Of a DNA stretch of 64,000 nucleotides, positions 1 through 7,455 are shown piece by piece; the stretch's first letter is position 1, and every line of letters starts with the position of its first letter. The stretch is from contig JAHZHC010000027.1 of NCBI GenBank assembly GCA_019420505.1, positions 35,249-99,248 on the forward strand, written 5' to 3'. This stretch comes from Ruminococcus sp. GTDB lineage: Bacteria; Bacillota; Clostridia; Oscillospirales; Ruminococcaceae. A program made the position numbers and the translations under genes. The notes under the pieces are model-generated. The model did not search any database, was not told the origin of the DNA, and worked only from the letters and a program-made list of their open reading frames with translations.

Positions 1-378
1 TGCGAAGACATGGCGCTGCTTTTAAAATATGCAATGGAAAATGAGTTGTGCAATAAGGTTCTTACCGCAAATACATATACCACATCAAAAACTTCACAGC
101 ATAAGGACGGAATTGAGCTGACAAGTATTCTTGCGATGCGTCTTGACGGATACTTTGTTGAAGGCGGCGGCGAGATAGTTGGCGGAAAGACCGGTTTTAC
201 AGACGAGGCAAAATACACGCTTGCTACCAAGCTTGAACATGAGGATAAAGAATATATTTGCGTAACGGCTAAGTCGGACGGTGAATTTGCCGCCGTTGAG
301 GATACAATTCTGGTTTATGAAAAGTATATATCCCGCAAAACGGATAAGACAGAATCAAGCATGGCAGAGGCTGTTTAA
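1..378 (+). CDS. D-alanyl-D-alanine carboxypeptidase (S11 family), C-terminal part
   Basis: This gene is cut by the left edge of the window; the reading frame is open from base 1. The visible 125 residues contain a GGKTGFT segment, which matches the KTG box of penicillin-binding serine carboxypeptidases (peptidase S11, DacA/DacF group). The SxxK and SxN boxes would lie outside the window. Such enzymes trim the terminal D-Ala from peptidoglycan pentapeptides outside the membrane. A preceding ANTYTTSK-like stretch and the following TKLEHEDKEYICVT strand match the end of the catalytic domain. There is no C-terminal membrane anchor helix in what is visible: the protein ends about 60 residues after the KTG box with a charged tail. 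The family call is secure, the subtype is not. Confidence 0.85.
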   Translation, partial: CEDMALLLKYAMENELCNKVLTANTYTTSKTSQHKDGIELTSILAMRLDGYFVEGGGEIVGGKTGFTDEAKYTLATKLEHEDKEYICVTAKSDGEFAAVEDTILVYEKYISRKTDKTESSMAEAV

Positions 379-406
379 GATAAAAACCGATATAAATAAG
401 CTATAT

Positions 407-442
407 AATGGCGGTACAGTGTGATCTGTGCCGTTATTTTTA
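407..442 (+). terminator. Rho-independent terminator after the carboxypeptidase
   Basis: A 13-bp stem (407-419 with 426-438, including G-U pairs) closes a 6-nt loop and runs into a T-rich tract. Confidence 0.8.
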
Positions 443-588
443 TTCAATTATTAGTATCAATTTGATATTATAACGATACCTATATGGTTGCTGTAGATCT
501 CAATTTTTTGTTTTGTAGTTTCTGATATTCTACATTGTATTTATAAAAATGTTTTATTATATTCTGCCAATTTTATAATTTAAATAGA

Positions 589-630
589 AAAATGCACATA
601 CAAATTATTACAATTTATATGTGCATTTTG
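589..630. repeat. Perfect 12-bp inverted repeat (hairpin)
   Basis: AAAATGCACATA (589-600) is the exact reverse complement of bases 618-629, with a 17-nt AT-rich loop. It lies in a gene-free stretch between the carboxypeptidase and leuA. The flanking A and T runs would let it act as a terminator in either direction, but no adjacent gene needs one, so its role is unknown. Confidence 0.6.
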
Positions 631-740
631 TATATGTTTTGGCTATTTAATTTGTACAGATATCCAAACTTTGTTCATATTTCATTCAAAGTTGCACGTT
701 TGCGTGCAAAAAACCTCAAAATAAGCCTATTAGTAGAGGG

Positions 741-940
741 GGGTGCTCGGCCGCACGGGCCAACTCACGTTATCGGTTTGTGATATCTTATAGCTTTGAC
801 CCCGCTGTTGTGAGTACGCAAGAAGTTATATACTGTAGTGAGTGCTGGCTCGCAAGTGCCAACTCACGTTATCGGTTTGTGATATCGATAGCTTTGACCT
901 CGCTGTGGCGAGTTAGCAAAAAGAAACTATAGTCACTTCG
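741..940. repeat. Two tandem copies of a ~99-bp direct repeat
   Basis: A 28-bp core beginning GCCAACTCACGTTATCGGTT is identical at 759-786 and 858-885 (period 99 bp). Similarity extends on both sides over most of 741-840 and 840-940, including GCTTTGACC and CGCTGT segments. Each copy carries an internal inverted repeat: ACTCAC (763-768) with GTGAGT (810-815) in the first, and AACTC with GAGTT in the second. There is no convincing open frame or ribosome binding site. It is GC-richer than its surroundings. It could be a dispersed palindromic repeat family or a decayed mobile element remnant. Confidence 0.65.
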
Positions 941-975
941 AGCATAAACTGACACAACAAAAATTGTATTGCAAT

Positions 976-1080
976 TGTAAAATTTAACTGACAGGATTTA
1001 CGGTAAAAAGGACAGGCATTTTTGGAGTCTGCCCCTTACAAATATAATTAGCCGTAAATGTGCAGATTTGAATTTTACAA
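976..1080. repeat. Nested inverted repeats (palindromic element)
   Basis: TTGTAAAATT (976-985) pairs with 1071-1080. Inside it ATTTACGG (997-1004) pairs with 1052-1059. A further imperfect GC-rich hairpin occupies about 1009-1037. The whole could fold into one ~105-nt rod. It sits 33 bp beyond the leuA stop codon, so it may serve as the leuA 3' end on the minus strand, or it may be a small palindromic mobile element. Confidence 0.55.
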
Positions 1081-1112
1081 ATCTTTAATGCATTACAGGT
1101 CTTAGCGAAATC

Positions 1113-2783
1113 TTATTTTGAAACAGCATGGTTGATAGCTGACAATAATGCGTTTACGGAAGATACAATAATGTCTGTATGCTTTCCTGCGCCCCAGACG
1201 ATTTTTTCGTTTACTGAAATTCCAACGTATGAAACAGCCTCTGAGGTTGAGTGGCTTTCAAGAGCATGTTCCTTATAAGTTTCAATATTAAAGTCTAAAT
1301 CCAATGCTTTTTTCAATGCATTTGCCACAGCGTCAAGTCTTCCGTTTCCGTCGGCCTGATATGTTTTGGCTTTGTCCTTTCCGGGAATTTCAGCAGTGAC
1401 ATAAGCTGTGATTTTTCCATCGGACTGCTGTGTATAGTGCGCCTCAACAACATTTACAGGAGTTTTGATGTTCAGATAGTTCTCGGAGAATATATCAAAA
1501 ATTTCTTTTGGCATAAGCTCTTTATGCAGATGGTCTGAAACATTCTTGACTGCATATCCGAAATTTTCTCTCATTTTCGGTGGAAGATCATATCCGAACT
1601 GCTGTTCCATCAGATAACCGATTCCGCCCTTGCCTGACTGTGAGTTAATACGGATAACATCGCCGTCGTATTCTCTTCCGACATCTTTCGGGTCGATTGG
1701 AAGATAAGGTACAGTCCAGTGATCGGGATCCTTCTCTTCACGCCATTTCATACCCTTTGCAATAGCATCCTGATGAGAACCTGAAAATGCGGCAAATACC
1801 AAACGTCCAGCATATGGGCTGCGCTCATAAACTTTCATTCGTGTAACACGCTCATAAATTTCCACCAGCTTAGGCATATCGGAGAAATCCAGTTCAGGAT
1901 CAACCCCATGAGTATACATATTCATTGCTAATGTAACAATATCAACGTTACCTGTTCTTTCGCCGTTTCCAAAACATGTACCTTCTATTCTGTCAGCGCC
2001 CGCAAGCAGTCCCAGCTCGGAATCTGCAACACCGCAGCCTCTGTCATTGTGGGGGTGAAGAGAAACTATTACATTCTCACGATATTTCATATTATCACAC
2101 ATATATTCAATTTGAGATGCATAAACATGCGGCATTGACATTTCAACAGTTACAGGCAGATTGATAATAACTTTATTATCGGCAGATGGTTTCCAAACGT
2201 CCAGAACGGCATTGCATACCTCAAGAGCATACTCCGGTTCTGTTCCTGTAAAGCTTTCCGGAGAATATTCAAAGATAAAGTTTCCGGGAGTTTTCTTTCG
2301 ATATTCTTCGCAGATTTTTGCTCCGCTTACTGCAATCTCCTTGATTTCTTCCTTTGATTTGCGGAAAACCTGTTCACGCTGTGCAACTGAAGTTGAATTA
2401 TAGAGGTGAACTACGGCATTTTTACAGCCCTCCAGAGCCTCAAATGTTTTCTTGATGATATGTTCACGTGATTGTGTCAGCACCTGAATTCTTACATCAT
2501 CGGGAATCATATTGCGTTCGATAAGTGTGCGGCAGAATTCATATTCCGTTTCAGAAGCGGCAGGGAAACCGATTTCAATTTCCTTGAATCCGATTTTAAC
2601 CAGATGCTCGAAAAACTCCAGCTTTTCTTCTAAGCTCATTGGTATGATCAAAGCCTGATTTCCGTCTCTCAGGTCAACCGAACACCACATCGGAGCATGG
2701 TCGATATATTCTTTTTCTGCCCATTTCATTGACTTAACAGGAGGCATAAAATAGCCTCTCTGATATTTTTCAACATTTTTCAT
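1113..2783 (-). CDS. leuA: 2-isopropylmalate synthase
   Basis: LeuA condenses acetyl-CoA with 2-oxoisovalerate, the first committed step of leucine synthesis in the cytoplasm. At 556 residues it is the long (LeuA type 2) form. The N-terminal TIM barrel shows DLRDGNQAL, the substrate- and metal-binding start motif, and SLHPHNDRG, whose histidines bind the divalent metal. It is followed by a GNGERTGNVD segment. The last ~130 residues form the LeuA regulatory (leucine-binding) domain. The start codon follows an AGGAGG-like site in the leader (CCTCC on the plus strand just upstream). It is a single gene preceded by a T-box leader and a consensus promoter, so expression should rise when tRNA-Leu is uncharged. 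No other leucine genes are adjacent. Confidence 0.97.
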   Translation of the reverse strand: MKNVEKYQRGYFMPPVKSMKWAEKEYIDHAPMWCSVDLRDGNQALIIPMSLEEKLEFFEHLVKIGFKEIEIGFPAASETEYEFCRTLIERNMIPDDVRIQVLTQSREHIIKKTFEALEGCKNAVVHLYNSTSVAQREQVFRKSKEEIKEIAVSGAKICEEYRKKTPGNFIFEYSPESFTGTEPEYALEVCNAVLDVWKPSADNKVIINLPVTVEMSMPHVYASQIEYMCDNMKYRENVIVSLHPHNDRGCGVADSELGLLAGADRIEGTCFGNGERTGNVDIVTLAMNMYTHGVDPELDFSDMPKLVEIYERVTRMKVYERSPYAGRLVFAAFSGSHQDAIAKGMKWREEKDPDHWTVPYLPIDPKDVGREYDGDVIRINSQSGKGGIGYLMEQQFGYDLPPKMRENFGYAVKNVSDHLHKELMPKEIFDIFSENYLNIKTPVNVVEAHYTQQSDGKITAYVTAEIPGKDKAKTYQADGNGRLDAVANALKKALDLDFNIETYKEHALESHSTSEAVSYVGISVNEKIVWGAGKHTDIIVSSVNALLSAINHAVSK

Positions 2784-2844
2784 TTTAGGTCCTCCTTATA
2801 AATTTCGTTAAAGTGTGTTAAATAAACATGCAGCTATAGAGATA

Positions 2845-3105
2845 ACAAAAAAACCCGTCTCTCATAAACAAGAGACGAGTAAAATACCCGTGTTACCACT
2901 CTAATTCGTGCATAATTCACATTATACACCTCAGCCGCATCTATCAATGCGCCGCTCTGTAACGGGAGCTGCCCGTGTGAAGCTACTCAAAAGGTGGTTT
3001 TTCGCTGCACCTGCTCGAGGACGAGTTATAGCATAAATTCCGTACTGTCTTACACCGGCCGACAGCTCTCTGAAATCTGAACATATGCTTTTTTTCCTGT
3101 CAAAG
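2845..3105 (-). promoter_or_regulatory. T-box riboswitch leader of leuA (leucine specifier)
   Basis: Read on the minus strand, the leader has a Stem I region with AGAGAG and GGTGTAAGAC-type conserved elements. A CTC leucine codon at 3025-3023 sits in an AACTCGTCC context, a plausible specifier loop. A T-box sequence AGAGTGGTAACACGGG lies at 2902-2887, and a terminator stem (CTCGTCTCTTG with AGAGACGGG, 2880-2854) is followed by seven T. The UGGU of the T-box would pair with the ACCA end of uncharged tRNA-Leu. This is established T-box logic. The core reads TGGTAACACG rather than the common TGGTACCGCG. Confidence 0.9.
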
Positions 3106-3124
3106 CATTTTAGATATTGATAAT

Positions 3125-3153
3125 ATTATATTCCAACGAAACGCATTTGTCAA
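3125..3153 (-). promoter_or_regulatory. Sigma-A promoter of leuA
   Basis: On the minus strand TTGACA (3153-3148), a 17-bp spacer and TATAAT (3130-3125) give a perfect consensus promoter. Transcription would start near 3118, just ahead of the T-box. Confidence 0.88.
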
Positions 3154-3242
3154 GCACATTCATATTTTATTTACATTTAATTTTATACAGATTTCTTAAG
3201 AAAAATCTAAGATTAGAATAATTTTTTTATAAGTTATGTTGA

Positions 3243-3271
3243 TTGACATAAAAATACTTTAGAAGTATAAT
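3243..3271 (+). promoter_or_regulatory. Sigma-A promoter of the PIG-L/YfhO operon
   Basis: TTGACA (3243-3248), a 17-bp spacer and TATAAT (3266-3271). It is divergent from the leuA promoter about 90 bp away. Confidence 0.88.
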
Positions 3272-3329
3272 AGTTAATGGAGCAAAAATATTTTAACATT
3301 TATATAGAATTTCGATTGGAGGAGCATTT

Positions 3330-4073
3330 TTGAAAGGGATAAGACATACCAGAACATATATTGCGGCACTTTTTATTTTTGCGGCGATAACTATTTTTAT
3401 TTTATGCTATATCGGGGATATTAGGAACGAATATAGGGAAGCATATGATGTACCTGTCTTAAAAAAGGAGAATATTGCGGGAACTGATGTTGACAAGCTT
3501 ATGATTGTTGCTCATCCTGACGATGAGCTGCTTTGGGGCGGCGGACATCTTATGGATGGCAATTATCTGGTTGTTTCCGTAACAAGAGGTTATGACAAGG
3601 TACGTTCGGCAGAATTTGAGAAGGTAGTAACGGAATCAGGAAATGAACCTTTGATTTTATTTTATCCTGACAAGGTTGCCGGAAGACGGGATGACTGGCA
3701 GAAGGTAAGACAGGGAATAATGAATGATCTTAAGACGGTTATGGAATATAGGGACTGGGAGCTTATAGTTACTCATAATGAAGATGGTGAATACGGACAT
3801 CAGCATCATAAGCTGGTTCATCAATTTGTAACGGATATTTATGAAGACAACGAAATAAATTCAGATTTATACTATTTCGGGAAATACTATAAGAAATCAG
3901 AGCTTAATGATTCGGAAAATGATCTGAAAAAATTAGATGATGAAAGATTAGCGTTTAAGGAAAGGCTTGCGCCGTATTATGCTTCACAGGAAAAGACCGT
4001 GAATAAGCTTTGGCACATGGCTGAATATGAGATGTGGCAGAAATATATACCCGGAAGTGGAAATGATATATGA
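3330..4073 (+). CDS. PIG-L/LmbE family deacetylase, membrane-anchored
   Basis: This 247-residue protein begins with a TTG codon 5 nt after a strong GGAGGAG site (3318-3324). An N-terminal hydrophobic segment (about residues 8-28) anchors it, so the catalytic domain probably faces outward. MIVAHPDDELLWGGG is the hallmark zinc-binding motif of the PIG-L family, which removes N-acetyl groups from GlcNAc-type substrates. VTHNEDGEYGHQHHK supplies the second set of metal-binding histidines. The gene overlaps the YfhO-type membrane protein gene by 4 bp (ATGA), so the two are translationally coupled. The pair probably modifies a cell-envelope glycan or glycolipid. The actual substrate is not evident. 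Confidence 0.9.
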   Translation: MKGIRHTRTYIAALFIFAAITIFILCYIGDIRNEYREAYDVPVLKKENIAGTDVDKLMIVAHPDDELLWGGGHLMDGNYLVVSVTRGYDKVRSAEFEKVVTESGNEPLILFYPDKVAGRRDDWQKVRQGIMNDLKTVMEYRDWELIVTHNEDGEYGHQHHKLVHQFVTDIYEDNEINSDLYYFGKYYKKSELNDSENDLKKLDDERLAFKERLAPYYASQEKTVNKLWHMAEYEMWQKYIPGSGNDI

Positions 4074-6601
4074 ACAGATTAATTGAAAAAAATAAGAAGC
4101 ACATAATCAGAATAGGTATTCTTTTAGGCTTTTATGTAGTTTTAGTATTGCTTCTGACAAGATTCAAATATGCTTATGGTTCCAGCCTTGACTGGGCAGG
4201 GCAGCATTATGCTATTCCTGATTATTTCAGAAAGCTGTTTTATGAAACGGGGGAGTTTTTCCCTGATTTTGCTCCTAATATTGGTGCCGGCGAAAATATT
4301 TATTACTTTTCATATTACGGACTTTATTCACCTTTTATTCTTATTTCCTACCTTTTGCCTTTTGTAAAGATGTCAACATATCTTCAGGCAATAAGTATGA
4401 TTGGAATTGCTGCGGATATAGTTATTTTCTATATATTTATGAATCGAAAATTCAAAGAAAACGTTGCTTTTCTTTTAAGCACGGTGTTTTTACTTTCCGA
4501 TTCTTTAATTTTTCACAGCCACAGGCATGTTATGTTTGTTAATTACATGCCGTTTTTACTGTTGGCTTTAATGGCAGTTGAGGATTATTTTTTCAAAGGC
4601 AAAAAGACGAAATTTATTGTTTTTTGTTTTTTAATTATAATATCAAGTTATTATTTCAGTATCCCATCACTTATTGCAATAGCTGTTTATGGAGTATACT
4701 GTTATTTTAAATCAACAGATAATGTGACTGTCAAGGAGTTTATCAGAAATGCAATCGGGTTTGCCGGAAGGCTTTTAATAAGCGTTATGATGGCGGGAGT
4801 ATTGCTTCTCCCGACGGTGGCTGCATTACTTGGCGGTCGTGACGGCGGAAACTCACACATAAATGTTTTTCAGCTTTTACCGAGAGTTTCTCTTAATTAT
4901 ATAGCGTCGGGGCATTATTCCATGGGTTTATCATGTTTTCTTGTAACAGCATGTATAATCGGAATTATGTCAAAGGACAAGGCAAGACGTTTTATTTGTA
5001 TAGTAATGGCAGTTTTAATTTGCTGTCCTATATTTGTTTTTGCTTTAAACGGAGGAATGTATATTGATCCGAAGGTATTGATTCCGTTTATACCTATAGC
5101 TACGATTATAATAGGTGAAGCTTATGAGGACTTGATTCACGGCAAATACAAATTTAAGTTTGTTTTCCCCATAACCGTTATTGTTTTGATTTTAGGCTTT
5201 TTTACTATGGGCGGGGGAAAGACGACAAGACTTGGTATTTATGCTGACGCTGTTTTGCTTATCATTTGTCTTTTATGTTTTTACAAGTTTAAAAAGAGAA
5301 GTTTTATTTCAATTTCGATGCTGACACTTTCATGTGTTTCAATGATTTCATGCAACTTCTCCGATAAGCTGGTAACATATGTTGAGATAAAGAAAAATGA
5401 TTCTTTTGATATTGAAGAACTTGCCGAGATTGTATCAGAAGATGATGAAGCTGTAAGAACGATAAATTTATTTAACAGCTCCAAGACTGTAAATATGATT
5501 TACAACACCGGATTCTATTCAACAGACGTTTATTCATCTTTACACAATAAATATTTTAATAATTTCTATTTTAATGAGATAAAAAATGAAAACGAATACA
5601 GGAATTCTGCTTTGACGACGTCTTCCAGAAATGTTCTTTTCAATATGTATATGGGCGGTAAATATCTCATATCCGATAATGAGAGTGCTCCGACGGGATA
5701 TGAGAAAATAAAGGTTTCGGGCAATTTAAATCTTTTTAAAAATCAGAATGTTTATCCTATCGGATATGTTTCATCAAGGATAATGGGTGAAAAGGAATAC
5801 AGAGAGCTTGATTATCCTTATAATGCAGAGGCTTTAATGAAGTATATCATTGTTCCTGAAGCAGAAGAAAGCGGATTTAAACCGAGCGTTGAAAAGATCA
5901 GCGGTATTGGTTTTGATGAAAATGACAAGATATCTTTAAATGATGATGGATATCTTATAGACAGCAGAGAAGAGTTTTCACAGACTATAAAGCTTGACAA
6001 GCCGCTTCCGAAAGACAAGGTTTTAATGCTCAGATTTAATGTTGACAATACGATGCGAGGATATAGAAAAGACGTTAAAATAAGCATAAACGGTATAAAA
6101 AACAAGCTGACCTCTCCGGATTGGAAATATTATAATAATAACAGCAGCTTTGAATACACCTTAACGACTAACGGAGAAGAGAAGCTTGACGAGATCAATT
6201 TTGAATTTTCCAAAGGAAAATATAAAATAAGTTCTTTAGAGGCATATTTTATGGATTTGCCTACGGCAGGGACAGAATTAAACGGAATTGCGGCAGAAGA
6301 TAATTCTTTTAAGGGAGATAATGTAATGTCGGGCAAGGTATCTTGCGCAGAAGATGGATGGTTTAACCTTTCGGTTCCTTATGACAAGGGCTTTAATGTA
6401 ACTGTTGACGGAGAAAACAGGGAATATCAAGCTGTCGACACAGCGTTTATAGGTTTTCCGCTTGAAAAAGGCGAACATGAGATAGAGATCACGTTTAAGG
6501 CACCTATGCTCAGAGAGGGAAAAGTTCTGTCAATTGCAGGTTTTATATTTTTAATCGGAGTAGGTACATTTGATTATATAAGACGAAAAAAGCTTAAATA
6601 A
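4070..6601 (+). CDS. YfhO family multi-pass membrane protein
   Basis: An 843-residue protein with about 12-13 hydrophobic segments in residues 15-445, a long extracytoplasmic domain (about 445-810), and a last membrane helix followed by a basic RRKK tail. The early motif SSLDWAGQH with later LAIPDYF-like and GAGENIYYFSYYG segments matches YfhO/GT-C type membrane proteins, thought to transfer sugars from lipid carriers. B. subtilis YfhO is linked to lipoteichoic acid glycosylation. Here the family assignment is by architecture and the substrate is unknown. It follows the PIG-L gene with a 4-bp overlap. A GT-C transferase and a deacetylase acting on the same envelope glycan is a reasonable inference. 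Confidence 0.82.
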   Translation: MNRLIEKNKKHIIRIGILLGFYVVLVLLLTRFKYAYGSSLDWAGQHYAIPDYFRKLFYETGEFFPDFAPNIGAGENIYYFSYYGLYSPFILISYLLPFVKMSTYLQAISMIGIAADIVIFYIFMNRKFKENVAFLLSTVFLLSDSLIFHSHRHVMFVNYMPFLLLALMAVEDYFFKGKKTKFIVFCFLIIISSYYFSIPSLIAIAVYGVYCYFKSTDNVTVKEFIRNAIGFAGRLLISVMMAGVLLLPTVAALLGGRDGGNSHINVFQLLPRVSLNYIASGHYSMGLSCFLVTACIIGIMSKDKARRFICIVMAVLICCPIFVFALNGGMYIDPKVLIPFIPIATIIIGEAYEDLIHGKYKFKFVFPITVIVLILGFFTMGGGKTTRLGIYADAVLLIICLLCFYKFKKRSFISISMLTLSCVSMISCNFSDKLVTYVEIKKNDSFDIEELAEIVSEDDEAVRTINLFNSSKTVNMIYNTGFYSTDVYSSLHNKYFNNFYFNEIKNENEYRNSALTTSSRNVLFNMYMGGKYLISDNESAPTGYEKIKVSGNLNLFKNQNVYPIGYVSSRIMGEKEYRELDYPYNAEALMKYIIVPEAEESGFKPSVEKISGIGFDENDKISLNDDGYLIDSREEFSQTIKLDKPLPKDKVLMLRFNVDNTMRGYRKDVKISINGIKNKLTSPDWKYYNNNSSFEYTLTTNGEEKLDEINFEFSKGKYKISSLEAYFMDLPTAGTELNGIAAEDNSFKGDNVMSGKVSCAEDGWFNLSVPYDKGFNVTVDGENREYQAVDTAFIGFPLEKGEHEIEITFKAPMLREGKVLSIAGFIFLIGVGTFDYIRRKKLK

Positions 6602-6637
6602 ATCTGAGGACAAAAGTGGGAACGTTTAAACATTTAA

Positions 6638-6676
6638 ATCGGCTGACGCAGTAAATTTTCGTCAGCCGTTATTTTA
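6638..6676 (+). terminator. Rho-independent terminator
   Basis: CGGCTGACG (6640-6648) pairs perfectly with 6660-6668, followed by TTATTTTA. It ends the PIG-L/YfhO operon. Confidence 0.85.
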
Positions 6677-6755
6677 TGCAAAATTATATAGGTGTCGTGT
6701 TTTTTGACAAGTGACTAAAATTGTCTATTCTCAAAAAGTGATGATTATTTTATAA

Positions 6756-7316
6756 TTAAAATGTCTTTTTAAAGCCTTCGCATATGTATCCGTTTTCAAA
6801 GGCGAGGTTTTTAAATTTAATCATTAAATTATGAGGTGAGACAATCATACCGTTTACTGCCCAATCAATTATTATTCCGCAGAATCCATGGGCATAAAAG
6901 TCAGCGAAAAAGCTTGGAGTTGAAAATATTCCGGCATCAGGTGTTACCATATATTCAAAGAATTTTATAAACAGCTGATGCATTATGGAAAAAAGATATT
7001 TTTGAAAGGTATTATCTCCGCTTTTCAGGGTTGAGGTATAGAAGCTGCGGTTTTTATACATAGTTTGCAGCAGTTCCTCAAGTCTGTCAGACCAGTTTAC
7101 AAAACCTATTCCATTTGAATAGTGTTTAAAAAGCTCGTTATAATATACCCAGCTCAGAAGCTCATATTTATCCTGAAAATGATAATAAAATGATTGTCTG
7201 TTTAGTCCGCAGTTATTAGTTATATCTGAGATGGAGATTTTATCAAAGGCTTTTTGTACACATAAACTTTTTAATGAATCTGCAAGCGCTTTTTTAGTTA
7301 TGGCTGAACTGGACAT
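6756..7316 (-). CDS. TetR/AcrR family transcriptional regulator (DhaS-like)
   Basis: A 186-residue regulator. The N-terminal TetR DNA-binding domain covers residues 5-55, with the helix-turn-helix at ISISDITNNCGLNRQSFYYHF, and FYYHFQDKYELL is the family signature. The C-terminal ligand domain (TetR_C, aromatic-rich, about 70-180) resembles the DhaS-like group rather than drug-efflux repressors. The start codon follows an AGAGGTG site. It is divergent from glgB across 139 bp, so control of glgB, of itself or of both is likely but not shown. The ligand is unknown. Confidence 0.88.
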   Translation of the reverse strand: MSSSAITKKALADSLKSLCVQKAFDKISISDITNNCGLNRQSFYYHFQDKYELLSWVYYNELFKHYSNGIGFVNWSDRLEELLQTMYKNRSFYTSTLKSGDNTFQKYLFSIMHQLFIKFFEYMVTPDAGIFSTPSFFADFYAHGFCGIIIDWAVNGMIVSPHNLMIKFKNLAFENGYICEGFKKTF

Positions 7317-7379
7317 GGTGCACCTCTTTTACTAATTTATTAATAAAAATACAATATTAAAAATGCTTAGCTTATTTAT

Positions 7380-7407
7380 AGTATAGCATATTTTCGGAAA
7401 ATTTCAA
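7380..7407 (-). promoter_or_regulatory. Probable promoter of the TetR gene
   Basis: On the minus strand TTGAAA (7407-7402), a 16-bp spacer and TATACT (7385-7380). The region also holds ATGCT...AGCAT half-sites (7363-7367, 7385-7389) that might be an operator. Confidence 0.5.
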
Positions 7408-7455
7408 GGCTTTTAGCTTTAGATAAAAACAGGGGAGGACGGCTTTTTCATAGCT

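Noticed and set aside
592..783. A 63-residue plus-strand frame over the hairpin and first repeat
   Set aside because: No ribosome binding site, composition dictated by the palindrome and repeat, no recognisable protein.
741..940. CRISPR array
   Set aside because: Only two copies, ~99 bp long and abutting, with no unique spacers and no cas genes.
1976..2403. Two plus-strand frames inside leuA
   Set aside because: They are antisense shadows of a gene with clear catalytic motifs and lack translation signals.
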